Part shown: piece after piece, positions 22,930 to 34,619 of the stretch
Layout of the letters: each line of letters begins with the position of its first letter
How positions within the stretch are numbered: the first letter of the stretch is position 1
Origin: Adiantum capillus-veneris
Taxonomy: Eukaryota; Streptophyta; Polypodiopsida; Polypodiales; Pteridaceae
DNA: 64,000 bases
Direction: 5' to 3'
Assembly: GCA_014529385.2 (NCBI GenBank)
Contig: CM043956.1
Location: forward strand, 92,212,721-92,276,720
Notes under the pieces: generated by a model
Told to the model about the DNA's origin: nothing
Databases searched by the model: none
The model's input: the letters and a program-made list of their open reading frames with translations, nothing else
Program-made: the position numbers and the translations under genes

Positions 22930-23319
22930 GCAATTGTGGAAGAGAAGCGTAGACATGGGAATGGAGATGTAGGTCCTTCTACTTCAAAGAGGGTTACAAA
23001 AGCCGTAGGAAGAAAGGATCCAGGACCTTCTTATGAGGCTCCACCACATGTGACTCCTTCTTCTGAGATTCCTATGGAGGAATCATCTACAGGGAAGAAG
23101 AAAGAGCAAGGAAAAGCCAAATAAGCAATTGTGGAAGAGAAGCGTAGACATGAGAATAGAGATGCAGGACGTTCTACTTCAAAGAGGGTTACAAGAGCTG
23201 GAGGAAGAAAGGATCCAGGACCTTCTTATGAGGCTCCACCACAAGTGCCTCCTCCTCTTGAGATTCCTATGGAGTAAGCATCTATAGGGAAGAAGAAAGA
23301 GCAAGGAAAAGCCAAAGCA
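22930..23319 (+). repeat. 195 bp tandem duplication in gypsy gag tail
   Basis: Copies 22930-23124 and 23125-23319 both start GCAATTGTGGAAGAGAAGCG. The period is 65 codons, so reading frame is preserved. Copy 1 ends in an in-frame TAA and copy 2 has a TAA replacing a Glu codon. Confidence 0.95.
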
Positions 23320-23619
23320 AAAGGCCCTGCATACAAACTATAATTTGATATTGAAGTTGCCACAAACTTAAAGCAGATATTGGAGGAAAGGATTTTGAAT
23401 AGCAAGTTGAGTTTACCTTGGGTGAAGTTCTTAGCATTGATAAACGCGAGTTTCATGAAGGAATCATAGATATCATAAAAAGAAAGAGGCAAATTCTCAC
23501 TGAGTCTATTCCTCCACAATCTGAGGGTGAAGGGGAGTCACTTAAGGCACATGGGATACATGTCCAAGAGAGTGATTGCGATGAAAATGTGGTAGGACAC
23601 TACCAGTCTTCTTGAAGAG

Positions 23620-23943
23620 ATGCCACATGCTAGATTTGCAGATGATGAAGATGAAGCCTTCTATAAAAGCCACTACTCCAAAAGTCATTGGGCAAGAGCT
23701 ACAACAAAAACTTTAGTCACAGTGGGTGATCTTGAGGAGCCATATGTTGCATTGATAGATCATGGCTCTAAAATCAATCTTATGTCCAAGAGTCTTGACA
23801 TGAAGGGCAAGTGGCCGATAGATACAGACCATGGGTGGCTGATTAGGGTTGCAAAAAACTCATCAAGAGATCTATATGAGGCTTGTCCAAATGTGAAAGT
23901 GACAATTGGTAATGTAAAAGATGAGAACAACTTCTTCATGTAG
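23620..23943 (+). pseudogene. Gypsy aspartic protease region
   Basis: ARFADDEDEAFYKSHYSKSH precedes ALIDHGSKINLMSK. The catalytic Asp codon is at 23758, but the usual Ser/Thr of D-S/T-G is His, so either this family differs or the site is mutated. A stop at 23941 ends the frame before RT. Retropepsin would cleave the gag-pol polyprotein. Confidence 0.75.
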
Positions 23944-24627
23944 GAGATATCTACCTATCCTATTATCCTTGGGCAGCCATACACCACAACTGTCTGCATG
24001 GAAACAAAGGTCTTAGATGATGGTTCTGCTTATACCAAGGTAAACAACAGAGATGTGAAGCGAGTTGTGCAATTTTTGAATGTGTGTGTGAATCACGAGA
24101 GGAACCACGATAGTCTTTGTGAGTATCCTTTACCAAAAGCGAACAAAGAGCTCAAAGAGTAAAGAGAGACAAGGGGTTTCGGCCATGTACCATTAAAAAG
24201 TGGGATTGCAATGGTACAGGAAGATAAAGATTCTCGCTTAACCCAAAGCGTGAAGAAGCAGAGCATGGCTCAGTATGTTTTATGAAGCTTGAGGATATGA
24301 AAAGAAGTGCACGACAATATGTATATAATGTACAGAAATACATGAAGGAAAATGGTTTCATAGAGGATAGTGAATGCATTTCAAGTTTCTTTGAACAAGT
24401 GCTTATGTAGATACTATGCTTGAGCTTGAGGCTATAATGGACTCTAGTATGCAAGATGGAACCCACATTGTGGAAGCATGCTCCATGGAAATGTATGATG
24501 TGATTGAGGCTTTTGAAGATTAGAAAGATTTCAATGCTAATGAAGGAACGGAAGTGCGTGTGGATACCAAGTACAAAAATGGTGGCAAAAAGAAAGTGAG
24601 ACTAGTGGCCTTACCTTTACCATCAAA

Positions 24628-25474
24628 TTGCAAGAAAAAGCTAGAGCAAGCTTCTTTACAGCCAAATCTCAGGGATCCAAAAAGAACTGGACACAAGTTC
24701 ACAATGGAGTCTTAAAAGAGATAAGAGTTTGTTGTGAGGAGTTTTTAACAGAAGAAGAGAAGAAGAGTTTTAAAGAAATGCTTTCAAGACACGATAAGGC
24801 TTTTGCTTTCCAACCACATATTGAGATATGGTGTGTTGATCCTAATGTTGTTGCACCTATGGTGATCTTCACTATCCCTCATGTACCTTGAAATTGACGT
24901 CCAATTCCGGTTCCGAAAGCAGATTTTTCAAAATTAATAGAACTACTCAATGAAAAGATTAGCATGGGTGCCATATTTGAACAGATGGTTCACTGTGCCT
25001 AAGAAGAAAGGAGATCTGCAGTTCATACAAGATATGAAACCTGTAAACAAGGTGACCATCAAGGATGTGGGTACATGACCAATAGTGGATGATTTTACAG
25101 AGGCGTTTGCAGGAAGGTCAATTTACTCAATGGGGGATCTCTATTCAGGGTACGATCAATTTCAACTAGATGTTGAGAGTAGAGATTTGACAACTATGAA
25201 AACACCTTTGAGACTGGTAAGGATGTGTACCTTACCTCAAGGAGAAATGAATTCAGTTGAACATATAATGAATGGGATGAACAAGGTTCTATGTGACTTC
25301 ATACCTCGAATCACAATGCCATTTCTTGATGATGTGCCCATCAAAGGATGTGAAGACAAAGACAAAGATGAAGCTATGGATTCAAGGGGGTGCTGTAAGT
25401 TTGTTGCAAACCATATTGAAGATTGTGAGAAAATTTTGTCAAGGTTGAAAGAAGTTAATCTTACCTTGTCATGA
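24628..25474 (+). pseudogene. Gypsy reverse transcriptase, broken
   Basis: A linker (LTEEEKKSFKEMLSRHDKAF) precedes RT. The fingers (VPKKKGDLQFIQDMKPVNKV) have a frameshift near 24900-25080. Palm: SIYSMGDLYSGYDQFQL and the catalytic FLDD box at 25322-25333. The second and third catalytic Asp are present; the frame closes at 25472. Confidence 0.85.
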
Positions 25475-25739
25475 CAAAAATCTGTATTTGGAGTTAATAA
25501 AGTGTTGATTGTGGGGCATATGTGTGGACCTTATGGTAGAAGGACTTGTCCAAAAAATATAGATGCAATCAAAACATGAAAGAAACATGTACAACTATAA
25601 CTGAAGTCCAAACATTTCCTGGTGCTTGTGTCTTCTATCTTATTTGAATACCACATTATGCACATATAGAAAATCCCTTTATAGGTTGTTGAGAAAGAAT
25701 CAAAAGTTTCAATGGGAAGAAGAGAATACAAAAGCCATG

Positions 25740-26266
25740 AGAAAGCTAAAGAAGCTACTTCTTTCATCCCCAACCTTGAGAAAGGTAGACTATGCATGTG
25801 AGAAACCTATCACTGTGACAATGGACACGAGTCCTACAGAGATAGGATGGGCAGTAGGACAAGATGATGACCAAGGAAAAAGGTATGTGGTGAGGTTTGG
25901 GGCCAAGGTTCTGAGTTCTCGCCAAGGAGATTATGCACAAGTAAAAAGGGAACTATGGGGGTAGTTATAGCATTGAGGCCTGACAAGGAATACTTGATAG
26001 GGGCATCAATGGTTGTGGAAACTGATTGTTTGCCTCTTCTAGGCAAGATTACAAATTGTTCAACCCCTGACATTGCTATGTTGCAATGGATAGCCTACAT
26101 AAAGTCCTTGAATCCTGAGTTCAAGCATATTGTAGGGAAGGACAATCCAATTGTAGATATGCTATCTAGGGCAAGGTATGAAGATGAACAAGACATGATT
26201 GTTGAGGGAGATGATGTAGGCACAAAGTTTTATATTAATGCTCATGCAAAGAATAATCATGCATGA
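25740..26266 (+). pseudogene. Gypsy RNase H
   Basis: PITVTMDTSPTEIGWAVGQ contains the first catalytic Asp (near 25823). ELWGVVIALRPDKEYLIG and VETDCLPLLGKI follow, and HIVGKDNPIVDMLSR closes the domain. Frames join across a shift near 25960. Confidence 0.8.
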
Positions 26267-26411
26267 TTTGTGTCTTCACTCGAGTCCTTTTTAGGAGCTA
26301 TATGCGGGTGGATGGCTCTTGCTAGGTCACTACTTAAGTACTTTGCAAAAGCAAGATGATTGGACCGAGTAGGAATTTAAGCGGATAAGAAGAAAATCAT
26401 ATGGATACTTC

Positions 26412-26913
26412 TTGAGGGATGGCTACTTATGGAAGCATACTAAACGAAGAGTTGGAAGACCATTGCGGGTAGTATGCAACAAGGTTACTCAACAACAAAT
26501 CATCAAGGAGTTCCATGAAAGTTTATGGGCAGGACAACGAGGTATATGGGAAACATTTGCCAAGGTAAAAGAAAGGTATTGGTGGAAAGAATGTGTCTGA
26601 GTTTGTGGAGTCTAGTTTGACATGCCAAATGTATTCAAATGTACGGCATCGTGATGGACTACAACCTACTTATCCATTGTCCATGCATTACAAATGGGTT
26701 GTGGACTTGGTCACAATGTCTTTGGGACTCTGGAAAATGTGGTATTTGGTGCTTGCAAGAGAAGCCTATTTGTCTAATCAAGTTGAAGGGTGTGCATTAA
26801 GGACAAAGAATACACAAGCTGTGTGTAAATTTCTTCTAGAAGATGTGATATGTATCGATGGATGTGTGGAAAAGATGCGAGAATTTCTCCTACTCTTTGG
26901 GCACAAAACATGA
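26412..26913 (+). pseudogene. Gypsy integrase N-terminus and partial core
   Basis: The zinc-binding region has EFHESLWAGQRG, where the second zinc His is Gln, and ESSLTCQMY, where the first Cys is Ser. The core has VVDLVTM with the first catalytic Asp, then YLVLAREAYLSNQVEG. The second Asp segment is not found and homology ends near 26920. It could not catalyse integration. Confidence 0.8.
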
Positions 26914-27310
26914 ACACCATAGACGTTGTTGAAAATGGATTTTCCTACTAATTGCAATGTTTATTCTAATGTGTGGAGTGAAATGGAAAGGGAAAACCTC
27001 TATTTCTGGGCCATTATCCATGGTCTATGCATGACCTAATGATTAAAACAAAACAAAAATATAGACATCCAAACTAAGTTCGTACGTAATGAGAGGCAAA
27101 ATAAAAGGATTTACTGAAGCGTTTATCTCGGCCAACCTAAGAGGACCTAAAATTCTACGAATGACACGTTGAAATTGCAACTTAGTACTAACAATTATGT
27201 GTACCTTTTGCCTTGCAATGGGAATGAAGGGATCATACAAATTTTCGTGATTCATGCAAACTACTTGACTATGCTAAAGGTTGATTCTACACAAAAATAC
27301 ACAAGCCGTC

Positions 27311-27326
27311 CTCAGTGGGGGCACCA
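27311..27326 (-). other. Candidate retrotransposon primer binding site
   Basis: The minus strand reads TGGTGCCCCCACTGAG, followed to the right on plus by TGAGGCGG as a possible LTR terminus. The tRNA was not assigned and the other LTR limit was not found. Confidence 0.35.
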
Positions 27327-27588
27327 ATTTGAGGCGGTCCGGGGCAGGCAACAAGAAGAGCAACCTCTAGACACCCTTCAAGGCTCCCGTGCTGCTCAAT
27401 GGGGATGGGGCACAACAAAACACAAACCAAAACAACAAACCCACAGCAAAATCCCAACTACACAAGGGGCACCACCTAGTTTAAGAGCGAACTAGGACGC
27501 AAAAGAGGAGAATCGTTAGAGCAACCCACAAACAAGCAAGGAATTTACACTAACCCTAACACCAATGGAACACTCTCACACTTTAAAA

Positions 27589-27591
<3 letters not shown>

Positions 27592-27662
<71 letters not shown>
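27592..27662. repeat. (GA)n microsatellite, ~35 units
   Basis: Uninterrupted GA run. Confidence 0.98.
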
Positions 27663-27666
<4 letters not shown>

Positions 27667-30034
27667 TGCTCGGGCTGCTTTGAAACGTATCGACAATGAT
27701 CAAGCAAACACAACTATATATTTAAGAAAGAGAGAGAAAGGGGGAGGGGGTGCTTGTTGCATTAATACCTTCTTACAAATCTGTCATGACAAATCAAAGT
27801 GAAATTAGTATTTGTTCAACATAGCTTGCGTAAATTTCACACAACACATCACAAGAAAAGCCACCCCAATCACTGTCTTAAAGCCAGGGGAGTCCTCTCC
27901 ACCCTGTCGCCCTCTTACAGTATGTGGGATTTATGGCTAGGTTGATGACAACACCAGAGAACAAGCTATCAAGAACTTAACAAAAAACACCAAGACACTT
28001 ACGCATCATTGTTGTCCATTACTTCACGTTGGAAGGGAGACAAAATATCCAAGCTTAGTCCAAATCCACCCTCCTTGATTCAGCAAATGTTGGGCTTACA
28101 CTAGTAGGAGAAATGATAGATTTCCTACTCTCAATTGAATGATCACTCTCTCTCTTACAATGGCATAGAGTTCCCTTGCTAATCCCCTATTACAACACAT
28201 GCACATGCATAAGACAATGATCTTCCACTCAAGAGCTCCTTCTAGAGAGGTTGAGCTTGTGGCTTCTCAAGCTATAGCATAGTGCTCTTGCTTATGGCTC
28301 CCCCTTTTGTGCTAGCTACACCCTCCTTTTATAGCAATTTTGAAGGCTAGGGTTACTCCTCTAACCATGGTTGGGTTAGATTTTCAGCAATTTATCTAAT
28401 TTCTTTTGCTTGGAATTATCAAGAAGTTGGTGAGGAAAGAGAGGAGAGAAATGGAGGTGATAGGACTTTTCATAGTGGGTTAGTGTTAGTAGAGTTAGTA
28501 TTAATTTACAAATGGAATTGGATATTTACAATGGGAGTATCCATGTAGGATACAAATAAGGAAGAAAAAACTCTTAAGAGGTAAGAAAAGGTGGCTTTCT
28601 TACAAGGTTGATGCTCCAAGTGTCTTGAGTAGGGCCAATTTTGACGCCTGTTGACGGTCCACTAGCTTTGACGGTACATTTTTTCTCCACTCTTGACCTT
28701 CCTTGAGAGACAAGGTAATTGAAGCTGAGTAATCAACCACCATGATGCTGTCTTTTAAGAGAAGAGGCTGAATTTTGTGGTTTTTTTGATAGATATGGGT
28801 AAATTGGAGGAGGAAAAATGAGACTAGGTGGTCAATTTTGGAATGGAATTGTGTGTGGGAGGTATGAGTTCACCATGGTTTCTCTTATTCTTCAAGGTTG
28901 AGGAGAAGGTGAGTAGGGTGCAGAGAGGAGTGGTGAGAGAGATGGGGATGATGAGTGGAGAAGTGTGTGTGAAAGAGGAAAATGATAAAGTGGAAGAGAG
29001 AGTGTGGCTGCATAGCATGGGAAAACTGGGGTCCACTAAAAAAATCATAGCTCACAGCTCGTAGCTCAAAAAAATATGAAAAAATTTGAGGCAAAAGTTC
29101 AGCCCACGAGCTACAACTTTTGTTTGTATCACCTTTTCAAATTCGGAGAGCAAGTGAACTTTAAAAATTCAGCAAAACCGACCGTTTTTTTCCACTGCAA
29201 AGGTCCTTGTGGGGTCCTTCTTTGGATGATTCTTTTGAATACCTCCAAGAGTGAGCCCTCCATAGTGCATGTATGCATGCCACCTACCCTTCACCTTATT
29301 TGGTAGGTCTATAATTGAAGATATTGTTGAGATTAGGATATAAGTGAATAGTACAACTAAGAAAATCAAATATTGAGGGGTCTAAAAAATATGTACACGT
29401 CAAATATAAATAATATAGGTGGAAAAATATAAAGGGGTCAAAATAAATCTCTCTCATTATAAGTCTACCATAAAAAGATGAATATTTTTGGTGGTCTAAT
29501 TTATGAGAGTAATAGAGAATATATGTAGGAAGGAAAAAATCACAATAGTGAAAAAAATATACACATAAATAGAACTAGTTTTTTTGGATTTTTGTTGGGG
29601 TGGAGTTACACCAAATATAAGAGAAGCTTACATGAAAATATTTCTATATGGAATAAAGAGTATGAAAAATGGTAAGAAAAATTGTGGTAATGGTGAGGCA
29701 ATGTACAGAGCATAAATAACACACACCTAGGTAGAAATATTTAAATAAATATCAAAATAATTATGAAAAAAATATTTTATTTAGGCCCTATATACAAAGA
29801 AATATTTACATACGCATGGGCCATAATATACTTATTTTTTTATTTTTTTATATTTTTTTTGGCTCAACTAGCCCAATGACTAGCTAATTGAGGGTTTTTT
29901 TAAGAAGATATGGGAAAAGTCCCGTGACTCACGCACGCCTATGTACAGTGAAATGGTAGGGATAGCCACAGTGTTTGGGTGATTTTGGTAGGGTGAGGTA
30001 ACTCACTGTGGCAATTACAAAGAGCCGAAAAACG

Positions 30035-31109
30035 GCTATCACTATGTAAGTTTGGACTTGAGGATTGCAAATCTATTGCCACTCCCTATTGAACCATGTT
30101 TGAAATTGAGTCTTCATGATGCTGGTGATCCTGTAGATGGCACTCTTTACCAAACTACTGTTGGATGCCTCATTTATGTATGCAACATGAGGTTGGATAT
30201 CTAGTTTGTAGTCTCACAAGTCAACAGATTTATGCATAGCCCAGGGTCTAAGCATTTGCAGGTTGTCAAGGATTTTTCGCTACTTGAGTGACACTTTACA
30301 TCTTGGCTTGTTTCATCCCAAAGGGGGGTCATTGCCGCCAGACTTACATGTTTTTTCAGACTTAGGTTTGGGTGATTGTTTTGACACGCGAGTGTCCACA
30401 AGTGGTTTTTGTTTCATGCTTGGCAGTCACGTATATCGTGGTTGAGCAAGAAACAACCTATTGTGGCCACTTCTAGTTATGAGGCTGAGTACATGGTAGT
30501 CTTCACAACTACGGTTGAGTGTGTATGGCTCAGACGCCTTATGGCTGATTTGGGTGTTGGACATGACATTGCCAACACTATCTACACTGGCAGTCAGAGC
30601 GCATTGGTAGTTGCAAGGAACCCAATTTTTCATGCTCGCACAAAGCACATTGAGGTGCATTACCACTATGTCGGGGAGAGACTCAGCAAGAGAGATCAGC
30701 TTGGCTAATGTGCCAACACAAGACAACCTTGCAGATCTTTTCACAGAGGCTTTGTCTCGTAGAAGTTTGAAGCTTTCTACAAAGATTTGGGCTTACTCCT
30801 CTTTGTGGACTGACCATGTTCTCAGGGCATGGCACTTCCCTTTATTCTATGTGCCAACTCTCATTCACCACATCACTCCAGGGGGGATTTGTTACCATAT
30901 GCATGTGGTAGTGATGTGTGTGAACACATTTAGGACTGTCGGGACATTTTTTCCCTCACTAGGAGGTTTTTTTCCCCTTGCATCGTATATACGCCCATCA
31001 TTCTAAGGCTATCTATCTTTCCATTGCACACTAAGTAATACACTCTCTGTTGTGTGCCTTGAGCTTCCTTCGTCCTCTCTAAGTTGTGTGTGTTTTATTG
31101 CAACCCTAA
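30035..31109 (+). mobile_element. 3' end of a plus-strand copia element (RT end, RNase H, polypurine tract, LTR)
   Basis: RT C-terminal coding (LCKFGLEDCKSIATP, then TLYQTTVGCLIYV) starts near 30040. RNase H is at 30409-30708 (SWLSKKQPIVATSSYEAEYM, ECVWLRRLMADLG, ARTKHIEVHYHYV), preserving the EAEY acidic motif better than the 15 kb copy. Frameshifts lie upstream. A polypurine tract (CCAGGGGGGA) at 30878-30887 precedes the LTR. Same family as 14381-17283. Confidence 0.85.
30890..31109 (+). mobile_element. 3' LTR (~220 bp), ends exactly at inverted RT sequence
   Basis: Begins TGTTACCATATGCATGTGG after the polypurine tract. It parallels the LTR at 14381-14607 to within about one base of its end (CTAAGTCTAAC), then changes at 31110 to RT coding on the opposite strand. 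Confidence 0.8.
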
Positions 31110-31362
31110 GTCTAACTTGAGGCAAATTACATGAAGTCCATGTGCCATTTTCTATAAGTGCATCATATTCTGATTGCATGGCAGCCATCCAATTTTCAAA
31201 ATTTTGTGCTTCATCAAAAGACAGAGGTTCATCTACATCACATAGGCTACAAACAGCCAAAGCATAACAATTTGATGCATAAGATGCATGGAAAGAACAT
31301 GAACGAGTATGACTAGATAAATGTGCATCCAATTTACTGTCACACAAAGTATGTACCGCCAT
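31110..31362 (-). pseudogene. Copia RT N-terminus, truncated
   Basis: Minus strand encodes DEPLSFDEAQNFENWMAAMQ and YDALIENGTWTSCNLPQ, the conserved start of copia RT. The frame then runs into antisense LTR sequence. Confidence 0.85.
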
Positions 31363-31586
31363 TTTTGCATACCTCTAGTATGATCATTCTCAGTCATTTC
31401 CACATCAAGTACATCATGTATATTTTCATCAGCAATAGGCTGATCTGTAGCATTTTTTGAAACCTTCCTAGGCTATACATTTGCCTCATTGACATTTACA
31501 TTCAAGTCCACCACTAAAAAGAAGCAACAAGCTTCATAAATGTCTAGTGAGCTTACATTAGTGTCTCTAGTACATGAGAACAAAGG

Positions 31587-32508
31587 CTAAAAAGAATATT
31601 CCTCAAACACAACATCATGTGAAACCAAGATACGCTTTGTTTGTGGATGGTATAACTTGTACCTTTGAGTACTATAACCGACAAAAATGCATTTGAGAGT
31701 GTGGCACCGAGGCATAAGCCAAACAACAAAAAATGTGCATGTGATCAATAGATGGCTTTCTTTCATGCCATTCTTCATATGGAGTCATAGACTGCAAAGC
31801 TTTTGTAGGACACCTGTTAAGCATATAAGTAGCACACATGATGACCTCAAGACAAAATGAATGTGACAAAGCTTAACTCTTGACCATATATCGTGCCATC
31901 TTCGTAAGCGAAGTTTTTCCTTTCAGCAACACCATTTTTCTGAGGTATACGGAATTGTACACTGGTGTTTTGTTCCATGACTAGATAGAAATGCATTAAA
32001 ATCATAAGACATATACTCCCCCCCCCCCCCCCCCCCCCCCCCCCGATCTGAACGAAGGGTGCCCATAGTACATTTAGAGACATCTCCAACCATAGATAAA
32101 AATTTCTTGAAGCACATAAACACTTTGGACTTAGCTTTAAGTGGATATACCCATGCATGCTTGGAGTAATCATCAATGAAAGTCACAAAGTATAGGTAAT
32201 TGCCCAAGGACAGAGTTTGCATGGGCCCACAAACATCACTATGCACAAGCTGCAACCTACATGGTAGCCCTTATTGAACCACCCCTTGGAAACTTCAAAT
32301 GCTACATTTTATCCAAAATATAGCCTTCATAAACATGCTTTACAGGTGCTTCAAGAGGCGGCAAAGAAGCAACCATATCAGATTTAAAAAAACGCAACAA
32401 ACTGGAAAAATTCAGATGCCCAAAACGTGCATGCCAAAGTTTTGAACCTAAAACAATATTTGAATCTACGATTGCATTTGAATTTTTTTTTCCATACTTG
32501 TCATACAA
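31587..32508 (-). pseudogene. Copia integrase, broken
   Basis: Pre-integrase zinc region: LWHARFGHLNFSSLLRF (from about 32450). Core: HSDVCGPMQTLSLGNYLYFV with first Asp, FIDDYSKHAWVY, then TLRSDRGG with the second Asp at a poly-G expansion. The catalytic Glu region (GVAERKN) is in another frame near 31925. C-terminal: KCIFVGYSTQRYKLYHPQT near 31690. Integrase would insert the element cDNA; this one is frameshifted. Confidence 0.85.
32018..32044. repeat. Poly-C (27) run inside integrase coding
   Basis: Minus strand poly-G falls exactly at the Gly-Gly codons of the conserved SDxGGEY motif, suggesting slippage expansion of a G-rich codon pair. Confidence 0.95.
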
Positions 32509-32583
32509 AGTAAGCTTATATAGCCCACGACACAGAATGCATGATGCAACAATCTCATCACCAAAATTGAGATCATGAACTGT

Positions 32584-33090
32584 TCATCTCATCCACAAAT
32601 TTGACAACAAGGACAAGTCTAGTAAGTGCAGATACAGACAAAAGGTTCTTCTTGATCCTAGGTACATAAAATGCGTCAACAAGTATAAAGAACTACCATT
32701 TGAAGTAGTTAGCACAATCTTTCCAACTCCCTTGGCTAGACAAGAGGCATTGTTGGCACAAGTGATTGTATTCCCATGAGGAAAATCCTTGAGAGTGGTA
32801 AACAAGTCACGATGAGAGATAATGTGCTTTGTAGCACCACCATCAAAGTACCACACATGAGCATCTATAGCAATTGACATACATGCATCATGAACAGAAA
32901 GATCATAAATGCACTCTACACTAAAAGCCCATTCTGCATCTACATCAATATCACAATCTCCTTTCACAGAAGACTCTACAATAGCTACACTTGTAGTGGA
33001 ACCGGCCTCTTTCTTATTGGTTTCTTTTGCCTTCAATTTCGGACACAGCTTGATCAAGTAACCATTAGCTTTACAATAATGGCAACACAT
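32584..33090 (-). pseudogene. Copia zinc knuckle and protease
   Basis: The zinc knuckle CHYCKANGYLIKLC has Tyr in place of the expected His (minus strand, near 33085). The protease site WYFDGGATKHI has Gly where D-S-G is expected. DLFTTLKDFP and VGKIVLTTSNGSS follow as in copia protease. Both substitutions would impair function. Confidence 0.85.
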
Positions 33091-33831
33091 TTTCTTTTTT
33101 CCCTTTTCACCAAAATTCCCAGATGAGGTTTTGCCAACAACATAAGGAGCAGTGATTTACCACTCGCATTAGAACCATGAGAAGTGGCTACATTGCTGTT
33201 ATCACTTTTTCTTTGAACATCAATAAAGGGTTTTTTCAACTGTACGATGTTTGGTCCTGCTTTTTCTTGAAATTGACTCTTGCAACAACAATGTGCATAA
33301 TGCATCAAAGTTGACAACGTCAAGATTTATTTGGGTCATAAGTCTCCAAGTACTAGCAAAAGTTTGGTAAGAATTTGGCAAAGCATCAAGAACAGTTTGC
33401 ACAAGGAAACTGTCAAAAAAGACTTTACCTGCAGAAATAAGTTGCTCCATTAACATCCTTGAATCAGCAAGGAAAGTGTCGATTTCATCTTCCTCATGCA
33501 TAATCTTTGACTCTAGCTCTTTACATAGCAATGCAATTTTAGTCTCATTGTGACTTGCATAAAGGACAACCAAAATATCCCAAAGTCTGTTTTGCTGATT
33601 TAGCTGAATGAATGTGAGGAGTAATGGTGCGCTTCACAGCGAACACAATCAATGCATGAGCCTACACATCTTGTACATCCCAACGAGCTTGCTCAGCTGT
33701 AGGAAAAACAACTCTGGCAGTATCAACCCTACCACCAAAACTTGCAACATTATCAACATCGTTTGTATCCACAAAACCATGACACACATCAATACCCTGC
33801 ACAACATTCCAAACTCCCTTCGACACAAGAA
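33054..33831 (-). pseudogene. Copia gag, middle and C-terminal part
   Basis: From the right end: VSKGVWNVVQGID near 33800, QTLGYFGCPLCKSQ near 33560, then LCKELESKIMHEEDEIDTFL and VLDALPNSYQTFASTW, typical of copia gag (UBN2-type). The upstream codons lie beyond the nested element at 38285 and join in frame through the AAGAA target duplication. Confidence 0.85.
33827..33831. other. Target-site duplication AAGAA, left copy
   Basis: Identical to 38285-38289 and immediately outside the TG end of the nested element's LTR. Confidence 0.8.
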
Positions 33832-33911
33832 TGTTGGGGCAAGCTATGGTGGATGGTGACGTGAAGGAGCCATGGAGACCTTGGATGTGTAGCTCATAGA
33901 AAACGCACGCG

Positions 33912-33985
<74 letters not shown>
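33832..33985 (-). mobile_element. 3' LTR of nested element, distal piece with (GC)n(GA)n
   Basis: Starts TGTTGGGGCAAGC and shares GGATGGTGACGTGAAGGAGC with the 5' LTR at 37931. It ends in (GC)n 33908-33926 and (GA)n 33927-33985. Confidence 0.8.
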
Positions 33986-33988
<3 letters not shown>

Positions 33989-34269
33989 TAAAAATTAATA
34001 TCTATCCAACCCAAATGATTTTCTCATATTAAACTGATCACTTAATGTGGGAGAATACATGGGAACAAGGGTTAAGATATAGACATGTGCTTATAGATCT
34101 ATCTCAACACAGGGCCAATGGTTAAGGGGCCCAAATGAGAGATGGTCTATCAAAGAGCAAGGTTAACCAATGGAGCATAAGACCTTAGGGTTAGCTTCAT
34201 TGAAGACCTCCAATAATGTGTGTAAAAGTCCTTTGACCTTAGGTAAGCTAGGGCTGAGCTTGAGGTGGG

Positions 34270-34450
34270 AACCCGGCCCAAGCTTGAGGTGCTTGACCTG
34301 CTTGAGGTGCTTGTCGTGCTTGAGGTGCTTGACATGCTTGAGGTGCTTGATTAAGATGCTTGAGGTGCTTGAATGGCTCCATGCTTGAGGTGCTTCACTT
34401 GCTACATGATTAAGGTGCTTGAGGTGCCTTGAGATGCTTGCCTGAGATGC
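34270..34450. repeat. Minisatellite, ~18 bp unit GCTTGAGGTGCTTGACNT
   Basis: At least six consecutive or near-consecutive variants of GCTTGAGGTGCTTG with spacers growing from 4 to 11 nt. Confidence 0.9.
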
Positions 34451-34574
34451 TTGTGGGAACACCCCCTAGTTCAAGTGCTTTGTCATGCTTGATGACTAAG
34501 GGGCTTGCTCATCCAAAGTCAAAAAGATCCCTACAAGGAGGGGGGCGAGCCTACAAGGGGGGGGGATGAGAGAG

Positions 34575-34575
<1 letters not shown>

Positions 34576-34619
<44 letters not shown>
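34576..34619. repeat. (AC)n microsatellite
   Basis: About 22 AC units. Confidence 0.97.

Larger units (their letters stand above)
17284..26925 (+). mobile_element. Degenerate Ty3-gypsy element, split by a 3.5 kb segment
   Basis: Leader (17284-17889, containing CTATATAATA near 17449), gag (17890-19120), a foreign segment (about 19370-22845), gag tail and protease (22850-23943), RT (24628-25474), RNase H (25740-26266), integrase (26412-26913). RT-RH-IN order is diagnostic of Ty3-gypsy. Every domain has stops or shifts. Homology ends inside the integrase core and no 3' LTR was recognised, so it is truncated. The subfamily was not assigned. Confidence 0.85.
26925..30034. other. No gene seen; AT-rich, possible LTR of a minus-strand element
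   Basis: A candidate primer site at 27311-27326 suggests a minus-strand LTR beginning at 27330. The rest is AT-rich with runs of T and A. Frames such as 28824-29048 are unremarkable. No retroelement domains were found. Confidence 0.4.
31110..33831 (-). mobile_element. Minus-strand copia element, gag to RT start (left part of a split host element)
   Basis: Minus-strand order: gag, protease, integrase, RT start. Its gag N-terminus, leader, primer site and partial 5' LTR lie at 38285-38840, separated by the nested element 33832-38284. RT is cut at 31110, shortly after the coding for ENGTWTSCNLPQ. Confidence 0.85.

Noticed and set aside
34270-34450. CRISPR-like spaced repeat
   Set aside because: Plant nuclear minisatellite: units are contiguous, spacers are short and variable, and no cas genes exist.
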